This document shows, one piece after another, positions 12,883-15,450 of a stretch of 15,450 nt of DNA. The notes below the pieces were generated by a model, which saw nothing but the letters and a program-made list of their open reading frames with translations, was not told the DNA's origin and made no database searches. The translations under genes and the position numbers were made by a program. The stretch comes from JASFUX01 sp050050115 (GTDB lineage Bacteria; Pseudomonadota; Alphaproteobacteria; Caulobacterales; Maricaulaceae): positions 1 through 15,450 of the forward strand of contig JASFUX010000051.1 of assembly GCA_050050115.1 (NCBI GenBank), in the 5' to 3' direction. Each line of letters begins with the position of its first letter. Within the stretch, counting starts at the first letter, position 1.

Positions 12883-13898
12883 TCCGGCTTCTTGGCCTCT
12901 TTCTCGGTGCGCTCGTCCTGGCGGCGCCGGCTGTCGCGCATGAGGTGCGGCCGGCCTTCCTGCAGATCCGCGAGGTCGCGCCGCAGGAATATGACGTGCT
13001 CTGGAAGACGCCGGCGCAGGGGCGAATGCGGCTCAGCGTCGAAGTGATCCTGCCCGAAAGCTGCACAAGCGCCGCGCCGCCGCGGTCGGTCCTCGCCGAC
13101 GGCGCGGTGATCGCGCGCTGGAGAGAGACGTGCACGGAAAGCCTCGTGGGCCAAGAAGTCGGGATCAACGATCTCGAGGCGACGCTGACCGATGCGATCG
13201 TGCGCTTTGAGCCGCTGGAGGGGCCGCCGGCGATGTTGCGCCTCACCCCGGATGCGCCGCGCGGGGTGCTGCCCGCAGCCCAGTCCTGGCGTGCGATCGC
13301 GGCGAGCTATTTCGGCCTCGGGGTCGAGCACATCCTCCTGGGCTTCGACCATCTGTTGTTCGTTCTGGCGCTGTTGATCCTGGTGGGCGACGTGCGCCGG
13401 CTGCTCGGCGTAGTGACCGCGTTCACCCTGGCGCATAGTCTGACACTGGCCGCAACGACCTTCGGCCTGATGCGTTTGCCGAGCGCGCCGGTCGAGGCGG
13501 CGATCGCGCTGTCGATCGCGTTCGTCGCCGCCGAGATCGTCCATGTCCGCCGGAAGGATACCGGCGACGCGCCTCCGACCACGATCGCGCGCTGGCCGTG
13601 GATCGCGTCGTTCGGCTTCGGCCTGTTGCACGGCTTCGGTTTCGCCGGCGCGCTGCGCGAGATCGGAATCCCCGACGGCGCCGCGCCCTTGGCGCTGGCC
13701 TTCTTCAACCTCGGCGTCGAGGTGGGTCAGGTCGCGTTCATCCTCGCGGTGCTGGCGTTGATCGCACTGGCGCGACAGCTCGCCCGTCTGACGTCGTTGG
13801 CGGCGCCCGCCTGGGCGTGGCGGGCGCCAGTCTACGTCATCGGAACCGCCGCCGCGTTCTGGTTCATTGAGCGCGCGGCGGCGATTCTGAGCGTTTGA
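12879..13898 (+). CDS. HupE/UreJ-family membrane protein with exported N-domain
   Basis: This is a 339-residue membrane protein. Residues 1-20 are a signal peptide ending AVA, so the mature protein starts HEVRP. A periplasmic domain of about 120 residues has a likely disulfide pair (C62, C85). Six hydrophobic segments follow from about residue 143. The first contains HILLGFDH (H151, D157, H158), the H-x5-D-H motif of HupE/UreJ nickel/cobalt permeases. Further motifs are AHSLTL (H186), LLHGFGFAGAL (H251) and NLGVEVGQ (E281), typical of the HupE/UreJ_2 branch. The second classical HupE motif (F-H-G-x-x-H-G-x-E) is not intact, so nickel transport should not be assumed. Expected location is the inner membrane, with metal uptake or insertion linked to the DUF3604 enzyme as a possibility. 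The ATG overlaps the isomerase stop (ATGA). It converges with the SGNH hydrolase gene after 12 bases. Confidence 0.9.
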   Translation: MIRLLGLFLGALVLAAPAVAHEVRPAFLQIREVAPQEYDVLWKTPAQGRMRLSVEVILPESCTSAAPPRSVLADGAVIARWRETCTESLVGQEVGINDLEATLTDAIVRFEPLEGPPAMLRLTPDAPRGVLPAAQSWRAIAASYFGLGVEHILLGFDHLLFVLALLILVGDVRRLLGVVTAFTLAHSLTLAATTFGLMRLPSAPVEAAIALSIAFVAAEIVHVRRKDTGDAPPTTIARWPWIASFGFGLLHGFGFAGALREIGIPDGAAPLALAFFNLGVEVGQVAFILAVLALIALARQLARLTSLAAPAWAWRAPVYVIGTAAAFWFIERAAAILSV

Positions 13899-13910
13899 GA
13901 AAGACCGCGC

Positions 13911-15131
13911 CTACTCGAACAGCGACAGGTCGATCGACGCGGCGACAGCTTCATAGCCGGCGTCCGAGCCGTGAAGATGGTCGCCGGCGTGCAGGCCTTC
14001 GAGCATCTGCGTGGGGTGCTCGGGATCGGCGAACGCGGCGGCGAAGTCGAGTATGGCGTCGAACTCGCCGCTCTCGCGCATCCAGGTGTTGATCGCCTGG
14101 CGCGCCGCTTCGCCGTCCTCGGACCAGTAGCTCGCGCCCTCGTAGGGGGCGATAGTTGCGCCGAAGATCTTCACGTCGTTCGCGTGCGCGCGGGTGATCA
14201 GCTGGCGGTAGCCGGCGATCATCTCGTCCGCGGTCAGATCGCCGGAGCCGCGACCGAAGTTGATCCCGAGGTCGTTGACGCCCTCGAACACGATGACGTA
14301 GGCGACGCCTGCCCGGGCGAGCACGTCCCGGTCGAAACGCGCGAGCGCGCTTTCGCCCGCGCCGGTGTTCAAGACCTGGTTGCCCGAGATGCCGACGTTG
14401 ACCACGCCCCAGGTCACGTCGTCTTCGTGCGCGGCGAGGCGCTCGGCGAGATAATCCGGCCAGCGATGATTGGCGTTCGACGTCGAGCCGATCCCGTCGG
14501 TGATCGAGTCGCCCAAGGTGACGACCGTTTTCGCTGGCGCGGGCGCGAGCACCTCGACGCCGGTGATGAAGGCGCGCGAGCGAATGGTGTCCGCAGCCTC
14601 GAAAGCGCCGGCGGTGTGGTCGCCCTCGGCCGAGACGTAGCCGGTGGCCATCGCCGCGCCGTGGCAGGTGCACGGGCCGGTGTCCTCGGGGAAGTAGAGG
14701 CTGATCGAAAGGTTGGCGAGATCGTCGAGCGACATCTCGACCGGATCGGAGACGAGCGGCGCGGCGGGCGCGATGCTGGCGGTCGGCTGGCCGGCGAAGG
14801 TCAGCGGCTGAACGCTGCCTTCGATGATCGCGCCGTCTGCGTCCGCAAGGGCGATGGAGGCCGCGCCGATCTCAAGCCGGCCCTCGCCGTACTCGTTGGT
14901 CAGGCGCACGCGGACGGCTTCGCCACCGGCGGAGAGGCGCACGATTTGGCGGAGGGTGACGTTCTCGTAGCTCGCCGTGCCCGGCCGGTTGCCCGTCGCG
15001 GCGCGCGGCGGCGTGGGCGCGGTTCCCCAACTGGCGATCCAGTCGGTTTCCTGAGCAAGCGCGGGCGCGCCGGCGAGCGTCGCAGCGGCGACCGCAGCCG
15101 CCATCAGGCCGCGTGTAAACATCCGTCTCAT
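13911..15131 (-). CDS. Secreted SGNH/GDSL hydrolase (XynE-like esterase)
   Basis: This is a 406-residue exported esterase. MRRMFTRGLM followed by an Ala-rich core and ALA (cleavage after residue 26) is a clear signal peptide. An N-terminal beta-domain begins with WIASWGTAP, a hallmark of the XynE/lipase-like SGNH group, and contains a probable disulfide (CTC, 154-156). The SGNH fold follows from about 200: VVTLGDSITDG with nucleophile S209 (block I), NVGISGNQ with G250 (block II), VFEGVNDLG with N286 (block III), and AGDHLHGSDAG with D384 and H387 (block V). All catalytic residues are present. Related proteins deacetylate polysaccharides or hydrolyse lipids, and the substrate cannot be told here. 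The start ATG at 15131 follows GGGGAG by six bases and places the signal peptide correctly; an upstream in-frame ATG near 15308 would overlap the neighbouring oxygenase gene. Monocistronic. Confidence 0.92.
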   Translation of the reverse strand: MRRMFTRGLMAAAVAAATLAGAPALAQETDWIASWGTAPTPPRAATGNRPGTASYENVTLRQIVRLSAGGEAVRVRLTNEYGEGRLEIGAASIALADADGAIIEGSVQPLTFAGQPTASIAPAAPLVSDPVEMSLDDLANLSISLYFPEDTGPCTCHGAAMATGYVSAEGDHTAGAFEAADTIRSRAFITGVEVLAPAPAKTVVTLGDSITDGIGSTSNANHRWPDYLAERLAAHEDDVTWGVVNVGISGNQVLNTGAGESALARFDRDVLARAGVAYVIVFEGVNDLGINFGRGSGDLTADEMIAGYRQLITRAHANDVKIFGATIAPYEGASYWSEDGEAARQAINTWMRESGEFDAILDFAAAFADPEHPTQMLEGLHAGDHLHGSDAGYEAVAASIDLSLFE

Positions 15132-15240
15132 GAACCTCTCCCCATGTTTAAACCGCCGCTCGGCCGGTTGATCTCCGGCTTCGTGAAGGCCTAGCGGTTG
15201 TAGAGGCTCGGCACCGGCGCGAAAAGGCCCCGGGGCGGAC
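15132..15240 (-). promoter_or_regulatory. Upstream region of the SGNH hydrolase gene
   Basis: These 109 bases lie between the oxygenase stop and the hydrolase start, both on the minus strand. Minus-strand reading finds the palindrome GCCCCGGGGC followed by CTTTTC just after the oxygenase stop (about 15223-15236), and GGGGAGAGG as the hydrolase ribosome-binding site. The palindrome can form only a three-pair stem once a loop is allowed, so it is a doubtful terminator. No convincing promoter hexamers are seen. Confidence 0.3.
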
Positions 15241-15450
15241 TCACACTGCATCGTGAAAGATGATTCCGAGCGTACGCCGTTCACCGCGACGGATCGAGCT
15301 GACGCCATGGCGCAGCTGGGTGCGGTAGCGCCCGCGCGCGCCCTCGCGCGGTCGCTCGCGGACCGGGAAGATCACTAGATCGCCTTGGGCGAGCGGGACC
15401 ACCTCGCAGCGCGATTGCCGCCGCGGGCGATTCTCGACGAGGACGAACTC
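15241..15450 (-). CDS. 2-oxoglutarate/Fe(II) oxygenase, C-terminal end, runs off right edge
   Basis: The last 69 residues of a leftward gene are visible, from EFVLVENRPR to the stop at 15241-15243. The segment has the end of a double-stranded beta-helix oxygenase: GDLVIFPVRERP, then RHGVSSI with the distal iron-binding His, then RRGERRTLGIIFHDAV, where the Arg of R-x-T is the expected 2-oxoglutarate ligand. The sequence resembles the bacterial group annotated as Oxygenase-NA, proposed to act oxidatively on nucleic acid, but that rests on memory of the family and not on a search. The first iron-binding H-x-D motif lies beyond the window. It is upstream of the SGNH hydrolase gene in the same direction, 109 bases away, so cotranscription is uncertain. 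Confidence 0.78.
   Translation of the reverse strand, partial: EFVLVENRPRRQSRCEVVPLAQGDLVIFPVRERPREGARGRYRTQLRHGVSSIRRGERRTLGIIFHDAV

Noticed and set aside
15154..15165. Palindrome GTTTAAAC upstream of the SGNH hydrolase as an operator
   Set aside because: It is a single 8-base palindrome with no second copy or supporting promoter elements; chance occurrence is enough to explain it.
13971..15194. A 407-codon plus-strand frame opposite the SGNH hydrolase
   Set aside because: The opposite strand carries all SGNH blocks and a signal peptide; this frame has no domain and is Arg/Gly/Val-biased.
15223..15236. GCCCCGGGGC followed by CTTTTC as a rho-independent terminator of the oxygenase gene
   Set aside because: A perfect palindrome leaves only three pairs once a loop is allowed, and the T-run is short and interrupted.

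Overview
The window is very GC-rich, densely coded bacterial DNA, with gene gaps mostly under 30 bases and several 1-4 base overlaps. The gene content suggests a chromosomal segment of an alphaproteobacterium, perhaps of the Caulobacterales/Hyphomonadales or Sphingomonadales type. That placement is inferred from composition and gene families, since no rRNA or other marker gene is present. I see no mobile element, tRNA, rRNA or CRISPR array.

Region 1 (1-8449) is an acyl-CoA catabolic locus read in two directions from a 184-base control region (1675-1858). Leftward lie an acyl-CoA dehydrogenase and the N-terminal part of an acyl-CoA synthetase. Rightward lie four tightly coupled genes: an AtuA-family (DUF1446) protein, the carboxyltransferase and biotin-carrying subunits of an acyl-CoA carboxylase, and a nitronate monooxygenase-family flavoprotein. 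AtuA next to a gamma-carboxylase-type acyl-CoA carboxylase is the hallmark of the acyclic terpene utilisation (Atu) pathway of Pseudomonas. There, citronellyl/geranyl-CoA is made by a synthetase and a dehydrogenase and then carboxylated by geranyl-CoA carboxylase. The locus probably degrades a methyl-branched or isoprenoid acid. The hydratase, short-chain dehydrogenases and regulator of the Pseudomonas cluster are not in the window, and a flavoprotein is present instead.

Region 2 (8458-9804, leftward) is a multi-TM MscS-family mechanosensitive channel, convergent with region 1. It may be expressed from a leaderless promoter in the 9805-10002 gap, which also holds a nested inverted repeat and a 13-base palindrome.

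Region 3 (10003-13898, rightward) is a compact three-gene envelope operon. It encodes a DUF3604 lipoprotein with intact PHP-type metal-ligand motifs, a membrane-anchored parvulin-type prolyl isomerase, and a HupE/UreJ-type membrane protein with a signal peptide and an H-x5-D-H metal motif. I know of no established function for this combination, and it is the best candidate here for an undescribed system.

Region 4 (13911-15450, leftward) holds a secreted SGNH/GDSL hydrolase of the XynE-like type and the C-terminal end of a 2-oxoglutarate/Fe(II) oxygenase that runs off the right edge.
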